From Hydractinia symbiolongicarpus (lineage: Eukaryota > Cnidaria > Hydrozoa > Anthoathecata > Hydractiniidae), in contig NC_079875.1 in the NCBI RefSeq assembly GCF_029227915.1, positions 13,265,001 through 13,329,000 on the forward strand: a stretch of 64,000 bases of DNA, written 5' to 3'. A model generated the notes under the pieces. The model saw nothing but the letters and a program-made list of their open reading frames with translations. It was not told the DNA's origin and made no database searches. Below, one piece after another: positions 1 through 11,905 of this stretch (position 1 is its first letter; each line of letters begins with the position of its first letter). Position numbers and translations under genes: made by a program.

Positions 1-802
1 TACAGTTTCCTTTTTTTTCTAATAAAACACACACATAAACTTACTGAGAAATTTATTCCATTTATTTTATACGTTAATCAAAACACTAGGTAATTTTTAT
101 TTACGCCAGAGGCACACAGATATTTTAGGTGATAATGGCAAAGGTGAAAATGTTAGATTTTGGGTGTCATTTCGCTTTTTTGAAATCGCTTTCATAGTTT
201 TCTAATGTTTGACAGAAAATTTTTTTCTAGTCATTAAAAAACATTGCAGGCCTGACACGTTTTTGCAAGCAGCCAATCAAGTTGCAGTATTTTTGTCTAA
301 TGTTTGGCTTGCGACAATTATTAGCTCTATAGACGAATGACAACATGATAAAATTGCCAGTTAAGTGTAATGAAATGCATATCACCCTTAAACTTGTCTC
401 TAATTCTCTCGGGACAGGGTTTCATTGTAAAATTTAGAATAGCAACATAAGAAAAGAAACGAAAAAAAAACAGGCCAATGATTTTTAATACATCAAGAGA
501 AGCAATTTTTGCCAATTTGTTGTTTAAATTTTCTCTTTTACTTTGCGAATCAGGTATTTAAACAATTTTACCTCATTTCCGAACTCTATCTGATCTCTCT
601 CTCCCATAAAAATTCTACCTACCTATCCCCTTTTAATAATGAAATGCCTAAGCAATATAAATTTTTGTGAATCTAGTGATTTTCAAAATGTTTATTTTGC
701 GAATAAAGGAATTTTCTCAGGGAGAAAAAATTATGCCAACTGTATAAAGATTTCAAAAAAACAAACAAAAAAAAAACGCTTTCTATGACATATCACACTG
801 AC

Positions 803-3800
803 CGTGTTCTCTCCAATCATTTCGGATATCATTGCCAACGAATCAATCAACAGCGTTGATCCACCCATACCCAGCAAAACTGTACCACCATAGAGTTGAT
901 GTTTATTGGAAAATGATAACCCTCTTAGGAAATAAAACCAAGTACTACAAAAAAAGTTTTTTTATAAAGAAGCGGACTTAAAAACAGGTTCGATGAAAAT
1001 TTAAAGAAAAATAAGAATAACAATCAAACCTCGATCCAAATATCAGAATTAATCCAAAGAAGAATGTGAACTGAAAGAAAAATAACAAAAAATTAGAAAA
1101 TAAGTACCAAAAATAACAAGTTTTTTCGTATCGAGTATATCTCAGCAAGAGCCTAACAAAAATATTATGGCTTACATTTTTCTATGAAAGATTTCAATAC
1201 AATTTCTTCAAATTGTACGTTTTTAATAAACTGCAATATGTAAAGGGCGTATCAGCTGAGGGGCGTAGCAAAGGGCGTAGAACCTGAGGAAGGGGGGTGA
1301 TCATTTCTATTACAAACTGTTACGAAAATTTAGGACCGGGAGGATGGCCCTTAAATCACTTCAAACAAAATAAACTTTGCGCTCACCTTAAGACCCAACT
1401 TTGAATTTAACCGCTTTGCAATTAATGAAGCAATTATACCGCTAAAGTATATCACAGCTGGAGCGATAGCAATTGAACTCTAAACGCATATTTAAAGTAG
1501 AATTGTTCAGAAAATATTAAGAGAATAAATGTGGTTGTACAGTTCACAGTTGGTGAAATAATATGCAGGGATATTTCGTGAATTAAGTTAGTCTTAAATT
1601 TTGTGTTTGTTCGGCGGATGAAATCTAATAAATGACTAACCAAATGACTAACCAAATGAAAGATCAAATAAACACTTTTAAACTTTTAGTCCCTGTGGAC
1701 AAAAAAAGGATTAGGTGCTCATGAAACTCTAGAAAAAAGATGTTATTAGGCTTTTACTAGAGATTGAAATTATAACTTGTTATAACAGTGAAGAAGGGGT
1801 TTCACGATAAAATCTTTTTTTACCTAGATCAAACATATATCAGAGTTACAGGCCAATCATTAGGCCATGTGCATTGTGATTGTTCTGTTGTATTTGTTTA
1901 TACTTAAGAGATATTTTCAATGTTGGACCAAGTGACCTTTTTAACTTTTTCACATGACTTGCTTCACTAGCATCTAAGGCTTGCTTTATACTGTAAATTT
2001 ATCCAGAATCCACATTTGATTAAATCCGTAATATTTTCTGATGTAAACTGACAAAAACACATATCTGAATAACTTCGGTATAAGACAAAGGAGATAATTT
2101 AAAAATCCAGTCCATACAAATAAAAATTTATTTTCTTAACTCTATTATACCTGAGCTTTTTTGCCCCTCAGTGCACGCAGGCCATAAATCCTGAACCACT
2201 TGTGCTTAAGTGATGAAACTTGGCTCAGTTGGAGAATGTCTTAGTACAAACTCAATCCAGGTAAAAAAATAATTAGATAACGTCATAGGGACTAGAAATG
2301 ATGTCACACATCTGAAAAATGGCCATTTTCCCAATGTTTCAGTACGTTTTAATTTCTCGCATGTTACTAATGATATGGCCTTGATTCTTGATAGATTTGT
2401 GGAATGAATACCAAAATGTGTTTCACATGAAAAAAGTAATTTTAATGACGTCATTGGGATAAAAATGACGTTATTTCGGCAAGAAAACTTTTTATTTTAA
2501 CGATAAAGATAAAAAGACCCGTTCTACCAGAAATATTGATGCTCATGTCATTAAACTCGGCATTTTTGTAGAACAGGGCATAAAGTTAATCAAGGTAAGG
2601 AAAACAATATAATAACATCATTGAGGTCCGAAATGACGTCAATTTGCTGGATCGATATTTCCTTCTAATCTAGTCTGCTTTTTGTCCCTAATAACTGTAT
2701 ATCACCTTAGTAACACCTTGGTTACCACTTAGTAACCAACATACATGTAACAAATATTTATATACCATATACAACATCTTATGATTATCGACAGTTTTCA
2801 AAATTTCAAAAAATTTACCCCTGCCCAAAAAATGCAATACCCCCAGCAAAGTACAAAATTTTTCCAAATTTTTCTTTTTTATCAGAAGCCCAAACGAAAG
2901 TTAGGAATAGTCACAAAATTTTAGCACTTTATCACATGTGTATCCAAAGTTATGCCTAGTCAAAGAGGTCGCTGGCACTTTGTGCTCCCCCCCTCCCAGG
3001 TATAATAGGGTTAAAGTATTACTTTTTTTTGTTTAAATCTGGATATATACTCTCTTTGAATCTGATTTGTGAAAGTGTAAATGCAGCATAAGATACACTT
3101 TTTAGGGGCAAGCCTATTTTGAAAAACTTTTTTTAAACTAGATTTTTATTTAAAAATATTACATTTGCTTTAAACAAGTAAAGGAAACGGAATTTTAGAA
3201 TTTTTCAATCTGAATTTTCACTTATATAACAATTTTAAGAAGCAAGTCCAATTGAGTCCAATTTTCTTACCAGCGGATGTACACAGTTACTTACTATCTT
3301 ACCTTATTTTTAAAATAATTTTACTATGTGGATTTTCCTTAGGTAGTACTATAATACGTCACTTTACACAAATTATACCTTCTCTAGGTGGAGGGTCTCC
3401 AATACGAAATATGAAACGTAAACTTGTGATATATTGACAATAAGGCGTGTCATCATGTATAACATGCCAACCTATAAGAAATTGACAATAATAATAGCAT
3501 TATTATCCTGCTGAAACTTATTAGAACTTCATAGATATTCAAACATTAGGAAATAAAAAAATAATCTTTTGACAATACTTTGGGTGTACAGTACACTCAT
3601 TATCAAGTCTTCTGTATAATAAAAAATAGTTTATCGCAGAAAATATGTGACCTATAGAAAGACTCTTGCCTTGTTTTAAAAAACTCAGTTTTTTTTCATG
3701 ATAAACACATTTCAAAAGTTTTGAATAAATGCTTTGTTAGTTTGGGACAATAATATAAAAAAATTACACGTAGCCCTCATGTCAACATGTAGGATGTCAA

Positions 3801-5544
3801 CATGTAGGATTTGTATTATTTATTGAGTATATTATGCAATACGGTGTGTAACAAGATTCAAGATGAAAGAATATGAAGGAAATGCAAAAAAAAATTACCT
3901 GGTAAAACAAAGGTACTTTAAACCAGTCCTTTATTGTTCTTTGGCAAATTTCTTCGTTTTCCTGGACACTTTTATTTCTTATAAGTGCTTCCTCCTCCTC
4001 ATCATCATCTTCTTCATTTTTACATGCAGGTACATAAGCATGTATTAATTGTTCTTTTACTCCAACATGAAATATTATCATAAACACTAAGCCAACAACA
4101 ACAACACATATTGCCAGAATCTAAATAGAGCAAAAAGACATTTCCATTCAGTGTTAAATATTTGTGAATCAGCAGTTCTTTTTCTGTATCAATTGTTATT
4201 CTGTGAAACACAACTAAAATGACACAATAACATGGAAACGAAATGATGGTTGAAATCAACCACTTCTATTTTGAAAGCATATAGAATTATGTGTAACGTA
4301 TTTCCAAAAATACGAATTTCGTATTTCTGGAAGTGCACACATTTTGAAAAAATACAAAATTCCTAATTCGTATTTTAAAACATACAAATTACTGTCTAGT
4401 TTAGTAGAAGGTTTCCCATAAATATTGTAGAAAACTTTTGTAAAAATAAATTTTGTGGTTTTATCCTTGTTTTTTCACTTGCGAAAAAGACTACAAAATT
4501 TGCTATTATAAATTCCCATATTCAAGGTAGATATTTATTAAAGATAAGACTAAAAATCAACTGCTCACTGTCACCACTAGTACTCTCTTTGTGTTAATCA
4601 CAAATTCTAAAAACTGGGAGTTAAAAGGAAGTCAAAAAATTTGACGAAAACAGCATAATGTAAGCAACTAAGATCTTCATATGATGTGCTTAGAAACACT
4701 TTATTATGTCATTTTATCCATTAGTATTTTGTATTTGGTAGATAAGAAACTGAAATTAAAAAAGACTTTTAAATTCAGAAATCAAAACTTTAACACAACA
4801 ACAAACCTGGAATTTTGGTGCATCTGCAGAAGAAAGATATGAATGGCTTGAAGAAGCATTTTTTATAGAGCTCATTTCAAAAAGTATAAAACATACTGCA
4901 AAAACTAACATATTTGACAGAATTGTGAACAGATATCTAAAAAACAACAAAATACCAAAATGATATCATAATCTGCCTCTTCTTCTGTTAAGTTATAGTG
5001 CCTTATATTTCACGATAGAAGCTAAACATGAACATGATATATGAAGCAATGCAACCTACCTGATGGCATTCAGTTCCACTTTTCCTTGTTCACAAAACGT
5101 TAGTTCAGGAATCAATGACAAGTGAGATATTTGGGTTGCGGCCCAACCAAATTGAAAAATTATTACAAACGGTATATAGTATATCATGCGTGCAGTTTGT
5201 GAAGCATCATTACCCACGTAAATACACAAACTAAAGATGAAGGGAAATGAAACTGCTACGCAAAACACGCCAAGTAAATGCCATATTTTTCGTCTACCAT
5301 ATCGTACATTTGTTGTTTTATCTGACTCGTAACCAACAAAAGGAGTTGCCAGAGCATCAGAAATTTGTCCAACTAATATTAACACTCCAGAGTTTATATT
5401 ATTAAATACAGCAACTTTGTGGAAGAACAATAGCATATAAGAAAACCACATGGATGCACACAAATCATTTAACACATGACCAACACCATACGAAAGCTTC
5501 TTTTGCAATGGAAATTTCACCTTCTTTATTTTTTTCCCACTCAT
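803..5544 (-). CDS. MFSD12: MFSD12-like major facilitator transporter (3' end not in view)
   Basis: Multi-pass transporter of the MFS family; vertebrate MFSD12 acts in lysosome/melanosome membranes and is linked to cysteine import (family knowledge). Seven coding exons on the minus strand, all with GT-AG borders and matching phases: 5060-5544, 4807-4936, 3899-4120, 3379-3471, 1387-1479, 1030-1070, 803-944, giving about 402 aa. The first exon starts [20 protein letters not shown] and holds the MFS loop [17 protein letters not shown] (residues 59-75) followed by GRRK. Exon 3 carries an acidic loop (EEDDDEEEE) and ends in WFKVPLFYQ; exon 4 has [15 protein letters not shown]; exon 7 has [21 protein letters not shown] 5' UTR acceptor (TTTTAG) lies near 5567, so a noncoding first exon is likely upstream. 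Compared with about 480 aa in vertebrates, the last two membrane segments are missing; they probably lie left of position 1. Intron 4 carries a TTAA-flanked transposon. Confidence 0.9.
2140..3010. mobile_element. piggyBac-like non-autonomous element, TTAA target duplication
   Basis: An 871-bp element inside an MFSD12 intron. The left end reads CTCTATTATACCTG after TTAA (2136-2139); the right end reads CAGGTATAATAGGG before TTAA (3011-3014). The ends are inverted repeats of each other (one mismatch). TTAA duplication and a CCCT-type terminus are typical of piggyBac. The inside holds about three diverged copies of a roughly 170-bp unit marked by ATGACGTCAT-like motifs near 2280, 2450 and 2615. 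No transposase is present. Confidence 0.75.
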
Positions 5545-8500
5545 TTTGATTTTTCTTGTTGGTACCTAAAATGAATAATATTTCTTACTGGAGAACTAAC
5601 AAGAAAACTTTTAATTTATTTATTTAAAACATTAAAAAAAAATGGAAACAACATGACATAAAAAAGTTATACATTTTAGCATTTTTTATGTCTGGCTTGG
5701 TGTGTGCATGCTTGACTGCTGGTCAATTACACTAATGTTTGCAACCTGGTTCATGTATTTGATTTGTAATTTGGCGCCATATCTTAGTGGTTACAACTCT
5801 CTCACTTTGTGGGGGACAGGGGTTTGATTCCCCTTGGCGAAGAGTTGATATGAGCAAGTGAATGTTACCATATCGTTAACCCAAGCCATATAAGGAAATT
5901 GGGGAGGCGGTGCACTATGTGGGCCGTTGGATGTTGCAGGGAGTTGTCTGGCAGAGTGCCGAACCTAATTGGGTCTGCGTAGCTCAAAGAGAAATATCAA
6001 TAATTCTGCAGAAAATTTCTACTTTATTTTATAACGCACACTTTTAATATCATGGCACCCACAATAGCACTCCATTGACTTTAAAAATTTTGAAAAACGT
6101 TTTTAAAGACAAAAGAATGTGCACATATTCATTCTCTAATGAGTGATTGAAGTCCTTGGTAAAGAATTATTAGTCTTTTTTGACAATAAACACAGTAAAA
6201 ATTATTCAAATGACTACCCAAATGCTTATTAATAAAGCAAATTAGCCAATGAAATGTATCTAAATGTATCAAAGCATGCACAGTTTGTTTTGTTTTAATT
6301 TGACCTAGAAAAAATTGATTCGCCAACCAATAAGAACACAATCATCAGTGTTTACTCTTAAAAAACTCAGTATTAAAAAGAATTCAAAATAACTGATATA
6401 TTTTTTTAATACCTTAAACATTCTTACATTCATTCTTTATTATAATACCCATATGCATCTGTCTGTCACGCAAAATGGTAACCACAGTAGCGAGACACAC
6501 GAAAGGCGGCTAATAAAGGACGGGTGAACCTGGGTATTTATCCGCATGTTAACGACTAGTACTTTAAAATTCTCCACTTTTCTTGTTTCCCATGGAAATC
6601 TGAACAATATTTTACAGCTAATTCGCTGCGATTCTGCAATTCACAATTCACTCCTCAGAAATCTGCCTGAAAGGAAATAGATATATGCAAAAACATCTTT
6701 GTTCTATTGTTAATGTCCAAAGATTTCCCATATTGTTAATAAGAGATCATAAAAAATCCTGCAACTTCCTATATTGTAGATAGTGTTTATATTTTTATTT
6801 GCAGACTAATATTAACAATTTTGTACGACAATTCCCTTCATGTATCACATTATTCATAACATGATTATTTTCAAACTAGTAGTAACTTCCTAATCACTTG
6901 TATTTATATCTTAATTAGATGTATTTACACCTAACGCTGAAATACATGAGAAGTTTAATTCATTAGAGATTAATCAATATAAAACATACATACAACTGGG
7001 TGGCCAAATTTATGCATGTTCTAACTTAAAAAAAAATAGTCTTAGTACACAGAAAGTTTTCTTTCAAATAAATTTATCTTGTGTTCCAGCCTTAGGCAAA
7101 CTACCTTGGTTGAATACTAACAAACATTTTTGTATAAATACTGTGTATTTTAGATTTCATGTGTAAGAAAAACATTTCTAAGTCAATGCTACATACATGC
7201 CACACTACAGAAATACAATCCTTTTGATCTTTAAAAACAACCCTGTCCAAATAAAACCAATTTTATTGGCATTTACCTATATTACCTTAAAGACTATTAT
7301 TTCACTTTGTGTAAATATAAGCCTTAGCATGTTTGATTTATAAGTTTATTTTAAACAACATGTTTCGACAGGGTTAGAAATTTTCTTAATGCTTAGATTT
7401 ATGTGTTTTCATTCATGCCAGTGTGTTTTAAAGCAGTTTGCACTTGCATGACTGTATTAAACAGTTCCTTTAACAATTAAAATCCATAGTTAAAATCATC
7501 TAAGCTCACTTTAGTTTTAATATAATATATAAAAATAAACTATGAATGTACCTACACTGATTGTAGCCAGCACACACTAGTAGCTAAAACTTGTAATAAA
7601 TTATTAATTATACCATACAAATGATGCAAATCCATTCATTTCAATCAAATTGCACAAGTCAAACATTCAAAGTTGATTAAAAAACTTCCTATTTTGTATA
7701 CATTCTTTGAAATATCTCTTTGAAAAATAATTAAGCTACATGTTCCCTTGTTCCAACCAAGCAACATATAAGTATTCAGTAAGAATATTTTTTCAACACA
7801 ATGCCAATAATAGCTATATGCTGTATGCAGTAAAGAAAATTAAATCAATTATATAGTAATATATAAATTTTACTTTCAAGTCGATGATGAATGTTCTTTT
7901 AGATTTGGTGATGCAAAAAATTTCGTTGAATACCAAAAACATTTAAAAACACATAAAAAAAAGTCTGTAAAAATGATTAAATTGGCTCAATGACTAGTAT
8001 TTTGTACCAATCAAAATCTTTACTCCCTTTTTTCACCAACTAACCTGTATAACAACATTATGTTGGTGGCTTTTGCTTTATCTTTAGAGTATATGTAAGA
8101 CCTAAAATGCCTCAAAAATAAAATAATATAAAGATTTATAGTTTTTCTTAATAAAGAAACAAGTATATAAATTCATAATAGCATATTTTTAAATTACAGT
8201 TTTAGTACAAACTTTGATAAAAAAGGGGAATTTGTAAAATTATTTTGAATGTATTTTAAGCCATAAACTCAACAAAAAATAGTCTGTAACAGTTGTTAGT
8301 GCAATTTAGTTAGTAAAAAGATACCGTACTTTGCACAAGTGATATATATTTTTACCAAACTTTATTTGCAGACTTGTTTCTACTGATAAGGCACCAATCA
8401 ATTAGTAAATACATTTTAACATCCTAATTATACCCATTCTTTTTTATTAATTTCTTTTTTAACAGACACTAAAAACAAACATTATATGACAAACAGATTT

Positions 8501-10171
8501 ATTGAGAAAGCAAAGAAAATGAGAACTCCTGCTAATATCAATTAAAAGTATATATAAAATTAAAATGAAACTAGTTTAAAAAGAAAGTGAAACAGATGTA
8601 AGTTATTACGTAAGTTATCTGCCCACAGAAAATGCAAACAACACATTAAATTTTGTACTTTGACATATCAAGTTTAACATGTGACATGAAAATGGTGCAT
8701 GATACAAAATTTCATACACGGTTTTCCTGCGATGTAGACACAAACCATTTCTCTGTTACATTTAAGGCGAAGTCAGGTTTTCCATAACTTTTGGAAATCT
8801 CAGTCAAAACTAAATGAAATTTAGTATCTACCATGTTGTCTGTAACTATAACGATTAATGACATCAAAACATAACGACAACAAAAATCCTTTTTCTGAAC
8901 TATTTATTTTGAAATTATTACGTTAAACATTTTTTTGTTTGATTGGCATTAAGGTTTTTATCTTGCCAAAAAAAGTTTATCTGTATATATTCCATAAACA
9001 TTTTTATTCTTTTTATTCTGCTTAACAGGCAGTCAGTAACTGATGTAACTTAATGCATCTTATTTTGGCTAAAAAAATCCTAATAGAGTTAGGCTCAATC
9101 TACAAACCAAGGATTCAATGATCTAGGCATTTTGTCTTCTGCCATTTTTGACTATCGTGCTATGGTATACCAGTTCCAACCAAGCTGAACAATCATAAAC
9201 ATTTTTTATAGTTTTTGTATTTGGAATAAACCTTGCATTAACTCACAAAACAAAGTGAAACTGCATCTTGTGATTACTAAGACAACAAAATGGAAAGCTA
9301 GGTTTAGTTAATCTGACTGTAAAACATTAAATTTAGTATGGTTAAACTTCAATATTTTCATTTCAGGCCTCATGACTGGATCATGGGATGCCTGTAGATC
9401 CAATGCTTATATTACAGGAAACCTGGTTTGTAGGTTGAGCCAACCAGGTCAATAAGTAAAACACAAAATATATAAGGTGAAAATTTCTTTTTGACCTCAT
9501 AGTTGCAGTACAGTTGAAAAGTAAGCTGAAAAAGTATTTTCTGTTTAAAAAAATTATTTTAATCATTTTAAAAAATCGAAAATAGGTTTTCTGCATCTAA
9601 TTCTCTAATTTAACTGGAGATGTTCAACATGAAAAAATAACAATATATCAAATAGATTTACGAAACAAAAAAACTAAACTGTTATATCAGTCATCGATTT
9701 TTTGATGTCAGCATTTCTTTCTGTTGATCATGCCAAACTTCTAATACAATGGTATACATATTGACTGACTACCATGTATTTAAAGTTTGATGAAATTAAG
9801 AAAAAACAAAATTTACTACTGTTTCAGGCCATCCTTTTATCACCAAGTCAGTACTTATATCACCACCCTCTTAAAAAAACTAAGAATTTATAAGAACCCC
9901 GCGTAGGCAATATAATGTTCTAACTTAAATAATTTAGAGCTCTCAATTTGAGTTATGTCTTGCTTAAAGCATCTTGTAAAAGTTAATAGCCTCTCGTGCT
10001 CCTAAAATTGGACCATCTAATCAAATAATTTTTAATACACATCTTAAACCATGGTAAAACACATACAGCACTGTCATGGAGTTGAATTATGAAGTTAGAT
10101 ATTTTGTGTATCTGTTTATGCTAAAACAATAATCCATAAACAAAGTGTTGGCCTAGATCACATTTTCTCTT
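5545..10171. other. Gene-poor AT-rich intergenic stretch
   Basis: About 4.6 kb upstream of the MFSD12 start. Apart from the 5' UTR splice acceptor near 5567 and a SINE at 5772-6010, I see no exon with conserved protein content, no RNA gene and no transposon ends. Open frames here are short and made of low-complexity residues. Confidence 0.5.
5772..6010 (+). mobile_element. tRNA-derived SINE, copy 1
   Basis: The head resembles a tRNA: a GGCGCC start, an A-box-like CTTAGTGGTTA, and a B-box-like GGTTTGATTCC. It is followed by a shared body (TGAATGTTACCATA, AACCCAAGCCAT, GTTGGATGTTGCAGGGAGTT, TGGGTCTGCGTAGCTCA). The same body recurs at 10172, 23102, 23272 and 27655, so this is a dispersed family and not a single tRNA gene. 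Confidence 0.8.
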
Positions 10172-10400
10172 GTGGGGCATTGCTTAGTGGTTGTAACTCC
10201 CACACTTCGTACGGGGGGCAGGGGATCGATTTCCTTTTGTGGCGTTTTGATAAAGGCAATTGAATGTTACCATAGCCCCTACGTAACCCCAGGAATGTGA
10301 GTGAAATGGGGGAGATGGCACACTGTGTGGGCAGTTGGGTGTTGCTAGAAGTTGCCTGATAGAGAGCTTAGACCCTAACTATTTCTGCGTAATTATTAGG
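10172..10400 (+). mobile_element. tRNA-derived SINE, copy 2 (diverged)
   Basis: Carries the same tRNA-like head (GCTTAGTGGTTGTAACTC, then GGGGATCGATTTCC) and the same body as the copy at 5772, including TGAATGTTACCATAGCC and GTTGGGTGTTGCTAG. It is more diverged and ends just before a Ty3/gypsy remnant. Confidence 0.7.
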
Positions 10401-10500
10401 ACAAAACTGTAATTTCTGCCAAACAGCATCACGTTACAAAAGTTAACTGCGTGAAAGAATTGTCAGAGGACTTACTAGGGATAAAACCAGGGAAAAGTTA

Positions 10501-10706
10501 TTGGCAGAAAAGAAACTAACACTGGAAACTGCAGTGAAAATATGCAATAAACATAAAAACGATGAACGGATCAGCAAAGGTAAGAATCCTAAAATGATTA
10601 TGTCCAAATTTTGTGTACGAAAACATATTTTTGGGCAAGAGTCGTGTCCTGCATGGGTACAGAAATGTAAAGTGTGCAGTTTACAAAACATTTTGCAAAA
10701 AGCATA
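10501..10706 (+). pseudogene. Gag C-terminal fragment of Ty3/gypsy element
   Basis: Open frame with a helical stretch (LTLETAVKICNKHKNDE) followed by a Cys/His-rich region: FCVRKHIF, SCPAWVQKCKVCS. This pattern is common at the end of gag in gypsy elements of invertebrates. It lacks a start and ends at a stop before the protease region. Confidence 0.55.
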
Positions 10707-11329
10707 GCTTGTTTGATAAGTGGATAAAAATTCAAACCAAGGTGTGAATGAACAGGGAATGAACTTGGGGCGCTATTTTTGGGAAACGTGGGGGAAGAGA
10801 ATGCAGTGCAGGTTTAAAGGGTTCAGGTGGGAGTAAGTGGAAATATGTACGAAATTAAACTTTTGGCAAGGCATGACGAAATTAACTTTTAAGTGGATAC
10901 AGGCACAGAAGTTACAGTAATTGGTGGAAACCACCTCTAAAAGTTTGGAATTCACAAAAAAACAGTTACAAGACACTACAAAGACATTGATTGGCCCAGA
11001 TCATGAGAAGCTAGAATGTCTCTGCTATTTCCACACATGGGTTTCATAAAGGACATTACTGTTTTTGTATGTGCAGGAGTACATGTAAACAGATCTTTAA
11101 TCTTAAAGGGAACCCAAGGTATAAAATGATGTTGGACTTATATCATAGAGCTTAAAAAGTTAGCTAACAAGTCTTTTTAAATTTTTTAAAAAGCTCTTTT
11201 CGTTCAAGAATTTCAGATTTAATTATGCTGTATGAATTGTGATGTCATATTTCAGTAATAGCAAATTTGAACTTTTTCTTTCATCAGTAAATTTAGTCCT
11301 GTTAAGGGGTGTGCATCCAAACTTTATCA

Positions 11330-11545
11330 ATGCATAGATATTATAGAGATTAATTGATCAACATTAATTTTTTTGCCAAAATGACACTCACTTGCTCGTC
11401 CCTGGCCTCTTATTTTTTTGCTGACGACTTAATAACTCGGGATCTGCAACTTGGTTTGCAATCAAATTTTGTGGGTAAGCTAGTATAAGCCCAATATGTT
11501 TACACAGAAAATTTCATTGCAAACTGACATGAAGATCCCAATCTC
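11330..11545. repeat. Dispersed repeat also found in a PAM intron
   Basis: Shares diverged sequence with the reverse complement of 40135-40400. Matching landmarks are GCCAAAATGACACTCA / TTGCTCGTCCC, TTAATTGATCAACATTAAT and a segment reading CTCGGGATCTGCAACTTGG. It lies between the protease and integrase parts of the gypsy remnant and probably is a later insertion or MITE. Confidence 0.5.
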
Positions 11546-11905
11546 AATGATTAGCGATTAATTGACTGGGTGTAACTGTTTGAAGAGCAGGAGGCTTGGC
11601 TGTAAGCACAGATGGGAGATTTGGATTGCGTCCAAATACAAACTGATTGGGACTGAATCCACGGATATTATGCAACGCATTTTTGGCACAAGTGGCCCAT
11701 GTAAGTGTATTTTCAACAGAACAACTAGTGTTGACAATTTGCAAAATCATATTTTCCACGATGGCATTATGACGCTCGCATACACCATTTGACCATGGAG
11801 CTTCTGCTGCTGTTGTATAAAACTCTTGTGTTAAACAGTTCTGCTACATCTCTGAAGAGGTCATTGTTGAATTCCCCTCTATTGTCTGTGCATCTCATTT
11901 TCTTA
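11544..11905 (-). pseudogene. Integrase core fragment, inverted within the gypsy remnant
   Basis: On the minus strand this reads DNRGEFNNDLFRDVAELF (near 11890-11837), containing the second acidic residue of the integrase DDE core. It continues into the open frame 11759-11544 with ALHNIRGFSPNQFVFGRNPN, a conserved block just after the core in Ty3/gypsy integrases. Codons between the two parts are damaged. Its strand is opposite to the flanking protease and RNase H pieces. Confidence 0.65.

Noticed and set aside
327-515. Minus-strand open frame with KPCPER that might be the last MFSD12 exon
   Set aside because: No convincing splice acceptor, and the residues do not follow the expected pattern of the last two membrane segments.
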